DNA of 64,000 bases from Cryobacterium suzukii (GCF_004403185.1 NZ_SOHJ01000011.1:1-64000), one strand, 5' to 3'. Positions 11,207 through 20,257 are shown, counted from the first letter of the stretch. Program-made: numbers and translations. The notes: generated from the letters alone by a model not told the origin.

Positions 11207-12324
11207 GGAGCAACTCCATTCATGGTCAGACCGAGCGTTTCGGTCAGACCGAGGGCAATGTTGGCGGACTGGATGGCGGCGCCGGCGGTGCCCTTAACAA
11301 GATTGTCGATGGCCGTGATCGTGACAACGCGGCCGGCGGCTTCGTCGACGGCCAGTCCGATCAGCGCGGTGTTGGCACCGAGCACATCGGCCGTGCGGGG
11401 AAAATGTCCCTCAGGGAGCAGGTGCACGAACGGTTCGTCGGCGTAGGCGCTCTCCCAGGCGGCGCGCACGGTGGCAGCGCTCGTGCCCGGTACCAGCCGG
11501 GCGGTCGACGTGGCGAGGATGCCGCGCGACATGGGCACGATCACCGGCGTGAACGAGATGGTGGCGTCTCGTGCCGCGCTGGCGGCTGGGCCGGTCGTGG
11601 TGGGCTGGCCGTCCGTAGCAGATGTGCCGGCCGTTGCGGCTGCGACGCCCGCGGCGGCCCAGCGCAGCGACTGCACGATCTCGGGAATGTGGCGGTGGGT
11701 GCCGCCGACCGCATAGGGGTTGGCGGAGCCGAGGATCTCGGCCGCGAGGTTCGGGAGCTTGAGGCTCTTGCCGGCCCCGCTCGGTCCGACCGCGAGTACG
11801 GCGACGAGGTCCTGCGCCTCGATCGCGCCGGCGTGGATTCCGGGGGCCAGTGCGAGTGCGACCGTGCTGGCGTTGCAGCCCGGAGCGGCGATGCGGCGAG
11901 CGCCGACGATGCGCTCGCGCTGTTTGCCGTGGGCGGTGGGCAATTCGGGTACGCCGTAGGTCCAGGCGCCGAAGTAGTCGCCGCCGTAGAACGCGGCCCA
12001 ATCGTCGGGACTCTCGAGGCGGTGGTCGGCGCCGCAATCCACCACGAGGGTATCGGCGGGCAAATGCGCGGTGAGCTCACCGGATTTTCCGTGCGGCAGG
12101 GCCACGAACACCACATCGTGGCCGCTCAGATTCGCCGACGTCGTGTCGACGAGAGTCAGGTGGGCTAGGGAACGCAGCGATGGCTGCACATCGACCAGCC
12201 GCTGCCCGGCGTTGCTGTGCGCGGTGACCGTGCGCACCTCAAATTCGGGGTGTCCGGCGAGCAGCCGCAGCAGTTCGCCGCCCGCGTACCCGCTCGCGCC
12301 CGCCACTGCCACCGAAAAAACCAT
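11203..12324 (-). CDS. argC: N-acetyl-gamma-glutamyl-phosphate reductase
   Basis: NADPH-dependent reduction of acetylglutamyl phosphate. 373 aa, about 25-30 residues longer than usual. [14 protein letters not shown] at the N-terminus binds the nucleotide and APGCNAST carries the catalytic Cys (about residue 149). An Ala/Thr/Gly-rich insertion of about 35 residues follows RWAAAG (roughly residues 223-258), just before SFTPVIVPM, and explains the extra length. First gene of the arg cluster. No Shine-Dalgarno: TAGGTT (12331-12336) lies 6 nt before the ATG, so a leaderless transcript is likely. Confidence 0.96.
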   Translation of the reverse strand: MVFSVAVAGASGYAGGELLRLLAGHPEFEVRTVTAHSNAGQRLVDVQPSLRSLAHLTLVDTTSANLSGHDVVFVALPHGKSGELTAHLPADTLVVDCGADHRLESPDDWAAFYGGDYFGAWTYGVPELPTAHGKQRERIVGARRIAAPGCNASTVALALAPGIHAGAIEAQDLVAVLAVGPSGAGKSLKLPNLAAEILGSANPYAVGGTHRHIPEIVQSLRWAAAGVAAATAGTSATDGQPTTTGPAASAARDATISFTPVIVPMSRGILATSTARLVPGTSAATVRAAWESAYADEPFVHLLPEGHFPRTADVLGANTALIGLAVDEAAGRVVTITAIDNLVKGTAGAAIQSANIALGLTETLGLTMNGVAP

Positions 12325-12330
12325 ATGTTA

Positions 12331-12336
12331 AACCTA
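12331..12336 (-). promoter_or_regulatory. putative -10 element of the argCJBDF operon (leaderless)
   Basis: TAGGTT on the minus strand, 6 nt before the argC ATG. This places the transcription start at or within a base or two of the start codon. No convincing -35 was found at 16-18 nt. An arginine operator was looked for and not recognised. Confidence 0.4.
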
Positions 12337-12426
12337 GCGCGGCCCCGGCGGCACTGGTTCCGCGCTCGTGCGGGGCGTCACGCGCGGGCATCCGCTTAGG
12401 TCGCGGCCCAAACCCGGGCGGCGGGC

Positions 12427-12585
12427 TCGCGGCACCCGGTGGAGTTCACGGCCCCCCTAGCTAGGAGTGCCACCGTCGCCAACGAGTGCCGCGACGAACG
12501 GATGCCACCGGCCGGCCTCGCGGCACTCGGTCGAGTCCACCGCTCCCCTACCACCGAGTGCCGCCTTCGCGAACAAGTGCCGGGA
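12427..12585. repeat. two copies of a 68-bp nested inverted repeat, upstream of the AbiEi-like gene
   Basis: Copy 1 is 12427-12494 and copy 2 is 12518-12585, both 68 bp, separated by 23 bp. Each starts with an outer left arm (TCGCGGCACCCGGT in copy 1, TCGCGGCACTCGGT in copy 2) and ends with the complementary outer right arm (AACGAGTGCCGCGA in copy 1). An inner pair of similar arms is nested within. A single unpaired left arm (GCGGCACCCGG) lies at 12653-12663. The region between argC and the AbiEi-like start (12325-12683) contains no gene. Confidence 0.85.
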
Positions 12586-12683
12586 GCACGGACCGTCTCC
12601 TCCCCAGCGGATGTCCGTCTCGAGTACTCCCCGGATGCCGCGCTGCGCGCACGCGGCACCCGGCCTCGCGGGAGGGTGGGGAC

Positions 12684-13667
12684 ATGTTGGAGGCCTTGGA
12701 AACGCAGGATGTGCTCGGCGACGGCCTCATCACGGCCGATGCCCTTCGTGCGGCCGGTATCAATGCGCACGCCGTGGACCTGCTGGTGAAACGGGGCGAG
12801 CTCCGGCGTCTCCGACGCGGTTGGTACGCCCTCGGAGCGAAGTGGAAGGCGGTTGGTTCCGATGGGCAATACTGCCTGTTCGCGCGTGCCACTGCCGGTG
12901 CGGCGAAACGACCAATGGTGCTTTCGCATCATTCCGCCGCGGCCATGCACGGACTGCCGCTGATTGGCGCCTGGCCCGCCACGGTGCATGCTCTCGCCCC
13001 CGACGCCCAGGGCGGCAGCAGTCACCGGCTCGTCACCACGCATCGCGCCGCCGCCGATCCGAATACAACACTCATCACCGGTGTCGCGGTGACCAGCCTC
13101 GCCCGTACCCTTGTCGATATGGCTGCCGGGTGCAGTTTTCTCACCGGAGTGACGATGATCGACCACGTGCTCCACCAGGAGAGTAGACGGGTAATGGCCG
13201 GCGCGGGGAATCCGGGCGTTCCGACGATCACAAAGGCAATACTCTTCGCTGAACTGGAGGCGGCGCGTCCCCGTACGGGGCGACAGGCCGCCGAACGGGC
13301 CATCACCTTTGCCGACGAACTCTCGGCCAACGCTGGCGAGTCGCTCAGTAGAGTGCGGTTCGAGGAACTGAAGTTTGAGATTCCCGAACTTCAGGTGCGG
13401 TTCGACATCGCTGGCCGCTCGTACTTCGTGGATTACTTCTGGCGGGGTGTGCGCAAGATCGGCGAGTTTGACGGGCACATCAAGTACACCCGTGCGGCGG
13501 TCATGAACGGGAAAGACGTGGTGGGGGTGGTCGTGGCTGAGAAAGATCGGGAAAGCGTACTGCGCCCGTATGTGACGAGTTTCGACCGGTGGGGGTGGAA
13601 CCTGGCCCTCAATGCCGACGAGTTCTACCGCTTCCTCTGCGAAAAAGGTGTGCCGCGCGCCCGCTGA
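12684..13667 (+). CDS. AbiEi-type antitoxin-domain / DUF559-like protein
   Basis: 327 aa. The N-terminal third (GLITADALRAAGINAHAVDLLVKRGELRRLRRGWYAL) matches the winged-helix domain of AbiEi-type antitoxins, common in actinobacteria as stand-alone genes. The C-terminus has a restriction-endonuclease-like pattern: FVDYFWRGVRKIGEFDGHIKY resembles the D...(E/Q)xK-like core of DUF559/Vsr-type domains. A nuclease function is not shown. The ATG at 12684 follows GGGAGGGTGGGGAC. No AbiEii toxin gene is adjacent. It lies opposite in strand between pheT and argC, which are normally neighbours, and has 68-bp repeats on both sides, so it is probably an acquired gene. Confidence 0.75.
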   Translation: MLEALETQDVLGDGLITADALRAAGINAHAVDLLVKRGELRRLRRGWYALGAKWKAVGSDGQYCLFARATAGAAKRPMVLSHHSAAAMHGLPLIGAWPATVHALAPDAQGGSSHRLVTTHRAAADPNTTLITGVAVTSLARTLVDMAAGCSFLTGVTMIDHVLHQESRRVMAGAGNPGVPTITKAILFAELEAARPRTGRQAAERAITFADELSANAGESLSRVRFEELKFEIPELQVRFDIAGRSYFVDYFWRGVRKIGEFDGHIKYTRAAVMNGKDVVGVVVAEKDRESVLRPYVTSFDRWGWNLALNADEFYRFLCEKGVPRAR

Positions 13668-13702
13668 CGCTACCCCCTTGCGTTCGTGGCGCCCGTCAGG
13701 GT

Positions 13703-13873
13703 TCGTGGCGCCCGTTACAGTTCGCGGCACCCCGTGCAAAGAGTGCCAACGTCCCAAACGAGTGCCACCACCCGCGGATCCCGCGCGTCCACCTGATGGA
13801 GCGGCTCGCGGCACCCATTGGAGTTCGCGGCACCCCGGGCACCGAGTGCCCGCGTCCCAAACGAGTGCCGCGA
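13703..13873. repeat. two copies of the 68-bp nested inverted repeat, downstream of the AbiEi-like gene
   Basis: Copies at 13703-13770 and 13806-13873, each exactly 68 bp and in the same orientation as the copies at 12427-12585. An extra left arm (TTCGTGGCGCCCGT) precedes them at 13683-13696. Outer arms are TCGYGGCRCCCRTT and AACGAGTGCCRCSA; inner arms are TTCGCGGCACCCC and GAGTGCC. They lie between the convergent ends of the AbiEi-like gene and pheT and may act as terminators for both. Confidence 0.85.
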
Positions 13874-13949
13874 CCAGCGGATGCCGCGGGCCGGGCCCGA
13901 AAGGGTGACTCGCGGCATCCGCTGCGCGCGACATACAGGCCCCGGCTGG

Positions 13950-16598
13950 CTATTCGCGCAGGGCCGCCCCGAAGCGATCCGCAGCGAGGGCAACCCCCGA
14001 CAGGCGTGCGGTGCTCGCCTCAGCGGCGGTCAGCGTGCGCTCCTCGCCACGAAAACGCAGTGCAAAGGTGAGCGACTTCTGGCCGAGTTCGACTCCGGCA
14101 CCGCGGTAGTCGTCGACCAGGTCGATGGTCTCGAGCAGGTCGCCAGCCCCCTCGGCAACGACCGCGCGCAGGGCGGCAGCCGGCACCGAAACCGAGACGA
14201 CGAGCGAGAGGTCCTGCGTCGCGGCGGGCATCGTGCGGATCGGCGTGACCGTCAAGTCACCGTCGGCCTGCGCGAAGACGAGCGCGAGGTTGATCTCGGC
14301 AACGGCCACGACAGCGGGAAGGTCGTAATCGTCGGCAACTGTGGGAAGCAGTTCGCCGGCGAATCCCACCGACACGGTCGCGGCCGACACACTCGAGCCC
14401 GACACACTCGAGCCCGACACACTCGAGCCCGACACACTGGAGTCCGACACGGTGACGAACAGTTCGGCGGTGCGGCCCGGGTGCATCGCCGGGTGCTGGC
14501 CCTGGCGAACTTCGATGCGCACGCCGGTGGCCAACGCCACCTGCTGCGCAGCGGCCAGCGCGGATTGCCAGCCGGTAGCAACGGCGGCCAGTCCGGGTTG
14601 GTGCCGCACCTCGTTGCCGACGAGAACGATCCCGACCAGGAGCGGCTGCGGCACGATGCCGGCATTCAGGGCAGCCTCCGCCTCCGCGCTCGGGCGCGCA
14701 GCGCCGGCCGGGAGCTCGGCCGTGCCGTATTTCACGCCGGCCTCGGGCCGAAAGACCAGTCCCTGCTCGTAGATGGCCACGTCGACCAGTCCGCGTGAAC
14801 GGTTGCGGTGCGCGATCTGCAACATGCCCGGCAGCATCGACGTGCGCAGGAACGGTGCCTCGCCATCGAGCGGGTTAGCCACCTTTATCTGCGGCACCGA
14901 AATCGGCACAGCGGATGCCGCGTCCGCCATGCTCGCCCCGGCAGACACCGGAGCGGGTGAAACGGCCACCCCGAACAGATTGTTCGCCCGCTCGGAGACG
15001 AACGGGTAGGTCAGCACCTCGGTGTGACCGGTGGCCGCCAGGGTCTGCGCGATGGTACGGCGCAAAGTCTGCGTGCGGGTCAGGCCACGGCCGGGCGGTG
15101 CGACGGGCAGCACCGAGGGGATGCGGTCGTAGCCGACGATACGGGCGACCTCCTCGGCGAGGGTCCACTTATCAGTGAGGTCAGGGCGCCAGCTTGGCGG
15201 GGTGACCTGCAGGTCACCGTCGGCTTCGACCAACGAAGCACCGACGTCGACGAGCGCATCGCGCACCTCATCGCCGGTGTAGGCGAGGCCGATGAGACCA
15301 GAGACGAACCCGGTCGGCAGCAGAATCGGCTGGGGTGCCGGAGCCTCGTCGTAGACCGAACCGAGATCGTCGGCGACTCCCCCGGCCAGGTCCACAAGCA
15401 GCTGCACCACGCGGGCGGCGGCAACAGCGGCGACGCGCGGGTCGACACCGCGTTCAAAACGCTTGCTGGCCTCGCTCGGCAGCTTGTGACGACGGGCCGA
15501 GCGCGCGATCGATACCGGGTCGAAGTTGGCGGCCTCAACGAGCACGTTGACGGTCTGCGCGCTGATCTCAGTGCTTGCCCCGCCCATTACACCGGCCAGA
15601 CCGATCGGTCCGGATTCGTCGGTGATCAGCAAATCTTCGATGTTCAACGTGCGGGTGACCGCGTCGAGCGTGGTGAATTTCTCACCAGAGGTCGCGCGCC
15701 GCACGATAATGCCACCGGCCAGCTTGTCGAGGTCGTAGCCGTGCAACGGCTGGCCGAGCTCGAACATCACATAGTTGGTCACGTCGACGACGAGTGAGAT
15801 CGAGCGGATACCGACCAGCCCCAGGCGCGCGATCATCCAGGCCGGGGTGGCCCGGGTCGGGTCGACGCCGCGCACGACGCGGGTGACAAACACGCTTGCT
15901 CCGGTTCGGTTCCGAATCGGAGCCCGATCGTCGATCGTGACGGGGAACCGGGTGACCGGGGCTATTACGGTCAGCGCCAGCGCTGGATCCCGGAACGGCA
16001 CACCGGTCGCGTGCGAGTATTCGCGGGCGACGCCCCGAATCGAGAAGGCGTAGCCGCGATCCGGGGTGACGTTAATCTCGACGGCGCTATCGTCCAGACC
16101 AAGCAGGGCAATCGCATCCGTTCCGACCGGAGCGTCGAGGCCGAGCGAAGCCAGCAGCAGAATGCCGTCGTGCTCGTCACCGAGTCCGAGTTCACGGGCC
16201 GAGGCGATCATGCCGTCGGAGACGTGGCCATAGGTCTTGCGAGCCGCGATCGGAAACGGACCGGGCAGCGAAGCGCCGGGCAGGGTCACGACGACCTTGT
16301 CGCCGACGGCGAAGTTGTGGGCGCCGCAGATGATGCCGTGAATGGCCGGGCCGCCGTCAGCAGCGAGTTCGTCGCCCGGCGCAACGCGCACCTGGCACCA
16401 GTTGATGGTCTTGCCGTTGGTCTGCTCTTCGCCGACGAATTCGAGCACCTCACCGACCACGATCGGACCAGAGACTTGGAAGCGGTGAATGTCTTCCTCT
16501 TCGAGCCCGACGCTCACGAGCGCGGCGTGTACGTCTTCCGGCGTGGTACCGGGGGCGAGGTCGACGAATTCGCCGAGCCAACTCAGTGGTACCCGCAT
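13950..16598 (-). CDS. pheT: phenylalanyl-tRNA synthetase beta subunit
   Basis: Large subunit of the alpha2-beta2 class II enzyme charging tRNA-Phe. 882 aa, at the long end for the family. Domains in order: N-terminal EMAP/Myf-type tRNA-binding domain (to about 155, with IICGAHNFAVGDKVVV), B3/B4 editing domain with FELGQPLHGYD, B5 domain, catalytic-core-like fold, and C-terminal FDX-ACB anticodon-binding domain (MPAATQDLSLVVSV). Two low-complexity insertions are visible: SPAPVSAGASMADAASAVP, and a serine/valine/glycine tract encoded by a 15-bp tandem repeat (14386-14445). Overlaps the pheS stop by 1 nt (TAATG). Confidence 0.97.
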   Translation of the reverse strand: MRVPLSWLGEFVDLAPGTTPEDVHAALVSVGLEEEDIHRFQVSGPIVVGEVLEFVGEEQTNGKTINWCQVRVAPGDELAADGGPAIHGIICGAHNFAVGDKVVVTLPGASLPGPFPIAARKTYGHVSDGMIASARELGLGDEHDGILLLASLGLDAPVGTDAIALLGLDDSAVEINVTPDRGYAFSIRGVAREYSHATGVPFRDPALALTVIAPVTRFPVTIDDRAPIRNRTGASVFVTRVVRGVDPTRATPAWMIARLGLVGIRSISLVVDVTNYVMFELGQPLHGYDLDKLAGGIIVRRATSGEKFTTLDAVTRTLNIEDLLITDESGPIGLAGVMGGASTEISAQTVNVLVEAANFDPVSIARSARRHKLPSEASKRFERGVDPRVAAVAAARVVQLLVDLAGGVADDLGSVYDEAPAPQPILLPTGFVSGLIGLAYTGDEVRDALVDVGASLVEADGDLQVTPPSWRPDLTDKWTLAEEVARIVGYDRIPSVLPVAPPGRGLTRTQTLRRTIAQTLAATGHTEVLTYPFVSERANNLFGVAVSPAPVSAGASMADAASAVPISVPQIKVANPLDGEAPFLRTSMLPGMLQIAHRNRSRGLVDVAIYEQGLVFRPEAGVKYGTAELPAGAARPSAEAEAALNAGIVPQPLLVGIVLVGNEVRHQPGLAAVATGWQSALAAAQQVALATGVRIEVRQGQHPAMHPGRTAELFVTVSDSSVSGSSVSGSSVSGSSVSAATVSVGFAGELLPTVADDYDLPAVVAVAEINLALVFAQADGDLTVTPIRTMPAATQDLSLVVSVSVPAAALRAVVAEGAGDLLETIDLVDDYRGAGVELGQKSLTFALRFRGEERTLTAAEASTARLSGVALAADRFGAALRE
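14386..14445 (-). repeat. 15-bp coding tandem repeat in pheT
   Basis: Three identical copies of GACACACTCGAGCCC (plus-strand sequence, 14386-14430) and one degenerate copy (14431-14445). On the coding strand they encode repeated SSVSG units in a linker between domains. As the unit length is a multiple of three, copy-number change keeps the frame. Confidence 0.95.
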
Positions 16599-17680
16599 TA
16601 GACCGTCATCCCATACTGCTGGCTGAACCGAATATCGCCCTCGACCATGTCGTGCATGTCCTTTACGTCATTTCTAAACATCACTGCTCGCTCAACGCCC
16701 ACACCGAACGCGAACCCGGAGTACACCTCGGGATCGATCCCGGCGGCGCGCAGCACGTTGGCGTGCACCATGCCGCAGCCGCCCCATTCAATCCAGCGTG
16801 CACCGTCCTTAAAGGTCGGGTGCCAGACATCGAGCTCGGCGCTCGGTTCGGTGAACGGAAAGTAGTTGGGGCGCAGACGCACCTTGGCTTCCGGACCAAA
16901 CAGGGCCCGCACGAAGTGGTCGAGCGTGCCGCGCAGGTTCGCCATGGTGAGACCCTTGTCAATGGCGATGCCCTCGATCTGGTGGAACACCGGCGTGTGC
17001 GTGGCATCGAGTTCGTCGGTGCGAAACACCCGTCCGGGCGCGACCACGTACACCGGCAGCTCGCGGCTGAGCAACGCGCGCAGCTGAACGGGCGAGGTCT
17101 GCGTGCGTAGCACGAGGTGGGCATCCGTCGGTTCGACGAAGAAGGTGTCCTGCATAGCGCGGGCGGGGTGGTCCTCGTCGAAGTTCAGCCCGTCGAAGTT
17201 GAACCATTCGCTCTCGAGCTCCGGCCCTTCCGCCACTTCCCAGCCCATCGCCACAAATACGTCTGCGGCACGTTCGCTGAGCAGCGAGACCGGATGCCGC
17301 GCCCCGGCTTTCCACGTCGACGCTGCGGCGGTGACGTCCACCGTTTCGGCGAGCAGGCGAGCTGCGGCTTCAGCGCTGCCAATTTCGTCTTCACGAGCGG
17401 TCAACGCCTTCGTGACGGCGCCTCGGGCCTGGCCGACGAGCTTGCCGGCTGCGGCCTTCTCTTTGCCCGGCACGCTGCGCATGAGCGCGTTGAGCTTCGA
17501 CAGCGGTGAGGACTCCCCCGCGTGCTCACTGCGCACGAGCCTGAGTGCGGCGGTCGTGTCGGCGGCGGCAATGGCGGCCAGTGCTGCGTCAACGGCGGCG
17601 TTGACGGCGGCTTCCGAGATCAACGGCTCTGCTGGCTCGACTGACGAGGTGGGCTCTGGGGGAACGCTGGGAACAGACAC
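16598..17680 (-). CDS. pheS: phenylalanyl-tRNA synthetase alpha subunit
   Basis: Catalytic subunit of PheRS. 360 aa. The N-terminal coiled-coil arm (about 20-110) is followed by the class II core: HPVSLLSERA, MGWEVAEGPELESEWFNFDGLN (motif 1 region), GRVFRTDELDATHTPVFHQIEG (motif 2) and GFAFGVGVERAVMF (motif 3). The GTG at 17680 (MSVPSVPPEP) is chosen because nothing further upstream looks like PheS. TAAACT (17689-17694) lies 8 nt upstream, consistent with a leaderless mRNA. The long open frame extending to 17836 runs into the transporter gene. Confidence 0.96.
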   Translation of the reverse strand: MSVPSVPPEPTSSVEPAEPLISEAAVNAAVDAALAAIAAADTTAALRLVRSEHAGESSPLSKLNALMRSVPGKEKAAAGKLVGQARGAVTKALTAREDEIGSAEAAARLLAETVDVTAAASTWKAGARHPVSLLSERAADVFVAMGWEVAEGPELESEWFNFDGLNFDEDHPARAMQDTFFVEPTDAHLVLRTQTSPVQLRALLSRELPVYVVAPGRVFRTDELDATHTPVFHQIEGIAIDKGLTMANLRGTLDHFVRALFGPEAKVRLRPNYFPFTEPSAELDVWHPTFKDGARWIEWGGCGMVHANVLRAAGIDPEVYSGFAFGVGVERAVMFRNDVKDMHDMVEGDIRFSQQYGMTV

Positions 17681-17703
17681 AAGGCCCAAGTTTAGCGGGC
17701 TTG

Positions 17704-18612
17704 CTACTGGTCTCTGCTCTGCGTGCCCAGTGCGCGCGCGTCGACGAGGTTCGGGTCGATCGGCGGCGTCGTGTCGGGTTTGATGAGCTTGCCAGCCTGC
17801 GGCCCGGTACGCTTGGCGATTCGGCGAGCCAGCCAAGACAGCGACAGGTTCATCGTCAGGTAGATGGCGAGCACCACGAAGAAGAACGAGAACTGGTATT
17901 GGTTGCCGAAAAAGGTGCCCAGGTTGTAGTTTCCGGAGCGCATCAGTTCGGGGTAGCCGACCACGAAGGCGAGCGAGGTGTCCTTGAGCAGCACCACGAG
18001 CTGCGCGATGATGATGGGCAGCATCTGGCGGAACGCCTGCGGAAATTCGATGCGAAAACGCGTCGCGATCGGCGTCAGGCCGATGGCCAGCCCAGCTTCA
18101 CGCTGTCCGCTCGGCAGGGCGTTGATGCCCGCGCGCAGGGCCTCGCCAATGATCGCACCGTTGTAGACAGCCAGGGCGGCCACGCCGGCCCAGAACGAAC
18201 CGGTGGAGAAGACCAGCAGGATGAACAGCATCATCAGCAGCACGGGCATGCCGCGGAAGAATTCGAGCACAATCGTGGTCGGGATGCGGATCCAGGCGGC
18301 GCCGGAGGAACGGCCGAAGGAGAAGAGAACACCGATCACGAGGGCAAAAGCCGCCGCGACAAAGGCCATCCGCAGGGTGTTTAAGGCGCCGATGCCCAGG
18401 GTGCGCCAGACCTGCACGTCGTTGAAGACGTCCCAACGGGAGGCATCCCAGATACCGGGCTGCACGGCCCCGTTGGCACTCGTCTTGGGAAGGCCCAAAA
18501 CCACGATCAGGGCCAGCAAAGCACCAACAATGATGACGACGCCGACGACGGAGAAGATCTTGGAGCGGAAGCGGGCTCGGGGGCCGGGAACGTCATAGAG
18601 CACGGAGGTCAT
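17704..18612 (-). CDS. gluD: glutamate-type ABC transporter permease
   Basis: Second permease of a polar amino-acid importer. 302 aa with an N-terminal span (IVGALLALIVVLGL), an extracytoplasmic loop, and the HisM-type permease fold. The EAA loop is visible in ALRAGINALPSGQREAGLAIGLTP. The cytoplasmic C-terminal tail (about 45 residues) is longer than in most homologues. Overlaps gluC by 4 nt. Order gluABCD as in the glutamate uptake system of Corynebacterium. Confidence 0.9.
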   Translation of the reverse strand: MTSVLYDVPGPRARFRSKIFSVVGVVIIVGALLALIVVLGLPKTSANGAVQPGIWDASRWDVFNDVQVWRTLGIGALNTLRMAFVAAAFALVIGVLFSFGRSSGAAWIRIPTTIVLEFFRGMPVLLMMLFILLVFSTGSFWAGVAALAVYNGAIIGEALRAGINALPSGQREAGLAIGLTPIATRFRIEFPQAFRQMLPIIIAQLVVLLKDTSLAFVVGYPELMRSGNYNLGTFFGNQYQFSFFFVVLAIYLTMNLSLSWLARRIAKRTGPQAGKLIKPDTTPPIDPNLVDARALGTQSRDQ

Positions 18613-19256
18613 CGGAGTACCGCCACCTTCTTCTCGATCCTGCCGGCGATGAAGCCCAGGGGGATGGTGATGATGAGGTAGAACACGGCAACCGCGAGCA
18701 GGATGGCAATGACGGCGTCCCCACGATCGTTGGTGATGCGGCGAGCCGCCCCGAAAAGTTCAAAGACGAAGAATGCACCGGCGACCGAGGTGTTCTTGGC
18801 CAGGGCGATGAACACGTTGATCAGCGGAGGAATCACCATGCGGAACGCCTGTGGCAGAACGATGAACGAGAGTGTCTGGCCAAAGGTCAGGCCGACGCTA
18901 CGGGCGGCCTCGGCCTGGCCTACGTGCACGCCGTTGACGCCGGAGCGCAGCGCTTCGGCGACGAACGGCGAGGTGTACACCGTCAGACCGATCGCCGCGA
19001 GTTGAAAGTACCCCGGAGAGAATTGCAGGTAGGGCAGCAGGTAAGCACAGAAGAACAACACGAGCGTGAGCGGTGTGTTACGCACAATTTCGGTGTAAAC
19101 CGTGGCGAATGCCCGCAGCGATGCCACGGGTGAAATGCGCATTGCGGCGACGAGCACGCCGAGGATGAATGCGCCGACGCCGGCGACAGCGAGGAGGCCC
19201 AGCGTGTTCCGGAAACCTTCCAAGAACAACGGCAGGTTGTCGATGACTGCGTCCAC
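18609..19256 (-). CDS. gluC: glutamate-type ABC transporter permease
   Basis: First permease, 215 aa, with four to five membrane spans. EIVRNTPLTLVLFF and the EAA loop EALRSGVNGVHVGQAEAARSVGL are typical of HisMQ-family permeases. GTG start at 19256 with GAGGAGGTGAG about 3 nt upstream, a strong Shine-Dalgarno. Translationally coupled to gluD. Separated from gluB by a 137-nt gap that contains a long hairpin. Confidence 0.92.
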   Translation of the reverse strand: MDAVIDNLPLFLEGFRNTLGLLAVAGVGAFILGVLVAAMRISPVASLRAFATVYTEIVRNTPLTLVLFFCAYLLPYLQFSPGYFQLAAIGLTVYTSPFVAEALRSGVNGVHVGQAEAARSVGLTFGQTLSFIVLPQAFRMVIPPLINVFIALAKNTSVAGAFFVFELFGAARRITNDRGDAVIAILLAVAVFYLIITIPLGFIAGRIEKKVAVLR

Positions 19257-19317
19257 AACTCACCTCCTCTTCTGTACATATAGAACTGTGTGAGCGACCG
19301 GATAATTGGTGGTGCGG

Positions 19318-19367
19318 GCTAACCCGGATGGCCCGTCCGTGAGACGAACGGGCCATTCGGGCTTAGC
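19318..19367 (-). other. intercistronic hairpin between gluB and gluC
   Basis: ATGGCCCGT (19328-19336) pairs perfectly with ACGGGCCAT (19348-19356) around an 11-nt loop; flanking GCTAACCCGG and TCGGGCTTAGC extend the stem with a few mismatches. There is no T-tract. Such structures after binding-protein genes commonly protect the upstream mRNA from 3' decay and so raise the binding-protein level; that role is inferred here. Confidence 0.7.
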
Positions 19368-19393
19368 GCGAGTGAGCTGGTGCTGCGATCGAC

Positions 19394-20257
19394 CTAGTAG
19401 CGGTCGACGGCCGGCGGCTCTGGGGTGTCAAGAACGCTGCCCGCGGTGGCTTCCCAGGCTTTCACCCAGGTGCCGTCTTCGTAGGATGCTTCGAGTACAT
19501 CGTTGATGAAGTTACGGAACTCCGTGTCTTCGAGCGCAACGCCGATACCGTAGGGCTCCTCGGTAAACGGGTTGTTGACGACCTCGAACTCGTCACCGTT
19601 CTGGTCGGCGAGGCCCGCGAGAATCACGTTATCGGTGGTCACAGCGGCGACTTCGCCGCTGCGCAGCGGGCCGAGGCAGTTGGAATAAGCATCCGTTGCG
19701 ATGATGTCTGTCGTGTACTCGGCGATGTTCTTCTCCGAAGTGGAACCGCTCACGGTGCAGACAGCCTTACCGGCGAGGTCCTCGGGGCCGGTGATGTCAG
19801 TGCTGCCCGCGAGAACGAGCAGGTCCTGACCGGCCGAGTAATACGGGCCGGCGAAGGAGACGGACTCCTTGCGCGTGTCGTTGATCGTGTAGGTGGCGAC
19901 AACCATGTCGACCTGGCCGTTGATGATGAACGGCTCGCGGTTCGCGGAGATGGTTTCGATCCAGTTGATGTTGTCGGCGCTGATTCCGAGCGCACCGGCG
20001 ACGAGCTTGCCCACCTCGATGTCGAAGCCGATGGGATCTCCCGTGCCTTTGAGGCCGAAGAGCGGCTGGTCGAACTTGGTGCCGATGGTGATCTCGCCGG
20101 CTTCGGCGAGGGCGGCCATCGTGGTTCCCGCTTCAAATTCGGGGGCGTCGGCGACGTCGACCGTGTCGGTGGTTGCGCCGGAGTCGGTGCAACCACTGAG
20201 GACGAGTGCGCTTGCGAGGGCAAGGGCCGAAATTGCAAGGCCTTTTTTGAGTCTCAT
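19394..20257 (-). CDS. gluB: glutamate-type ABC transporter substrate-binding lipoprotein
   Basis: Extracellular solute-binding protein family 3, 287 aa. The start MRLKKGLAIS has AGGAG upstream. A lipoprotein signal ends in LVLSGC, with the lipidated Cys at residue 23. The mature protein has GEITIGTKFDQPLFG and GFDIEVGKLVAGALG, the typical opening of the family, and VDMVVATYTINDTRKESVSFAGPYY, the amino-acid-binding hinge. An in-frame upstream extension to 20320 has no support. The specificity for glutamate is inferred from gene order and similarity, not from single residues. Confidence 0.92.
   Translation of the reverse strand: MRLKKGLAISALALASALVLSGCTDSGATTDTVDVADAPEFEAGTTMAALAEAGEITIGTKFDQPLFGLKGTGDPIGFDIEVGKLVAGALGISADNINWIETISANREPFIINGQVDMVVATYTINDTRKESVSFAGPYYSAGQDLLVLAGSTDITGPEDLAGKAVCTVSGSTSEKNIAEYTTDIIATDAYSNCLGPLRSGEVAAVTTDNVILAGLADQNGDEFEVVNNPFTEEPYGIGVALEDTEFRNFINDVLEASYEDGTWVKAWEATAGSVLDTPEPPAVDRY

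Noticed and set aside
12396..13934. A 512-codon open frame on the minus strand covering the whole AbiEi-like gene and both repeat clusters.
   Set aside because: It is antisense to a gene with a good ribosome binding site and recognisable domains. Its ends are simply translated copies of the 68-bp repeat (repeating ALVWDAGT-like text), and it has no known domain.
14386..14445. Tandem repeats in pheT and at 23721-23792 considered as CRISPR-like.
   Set aside because: Units are contiguous with no spacers, are multiples of three and are in frame within genes.
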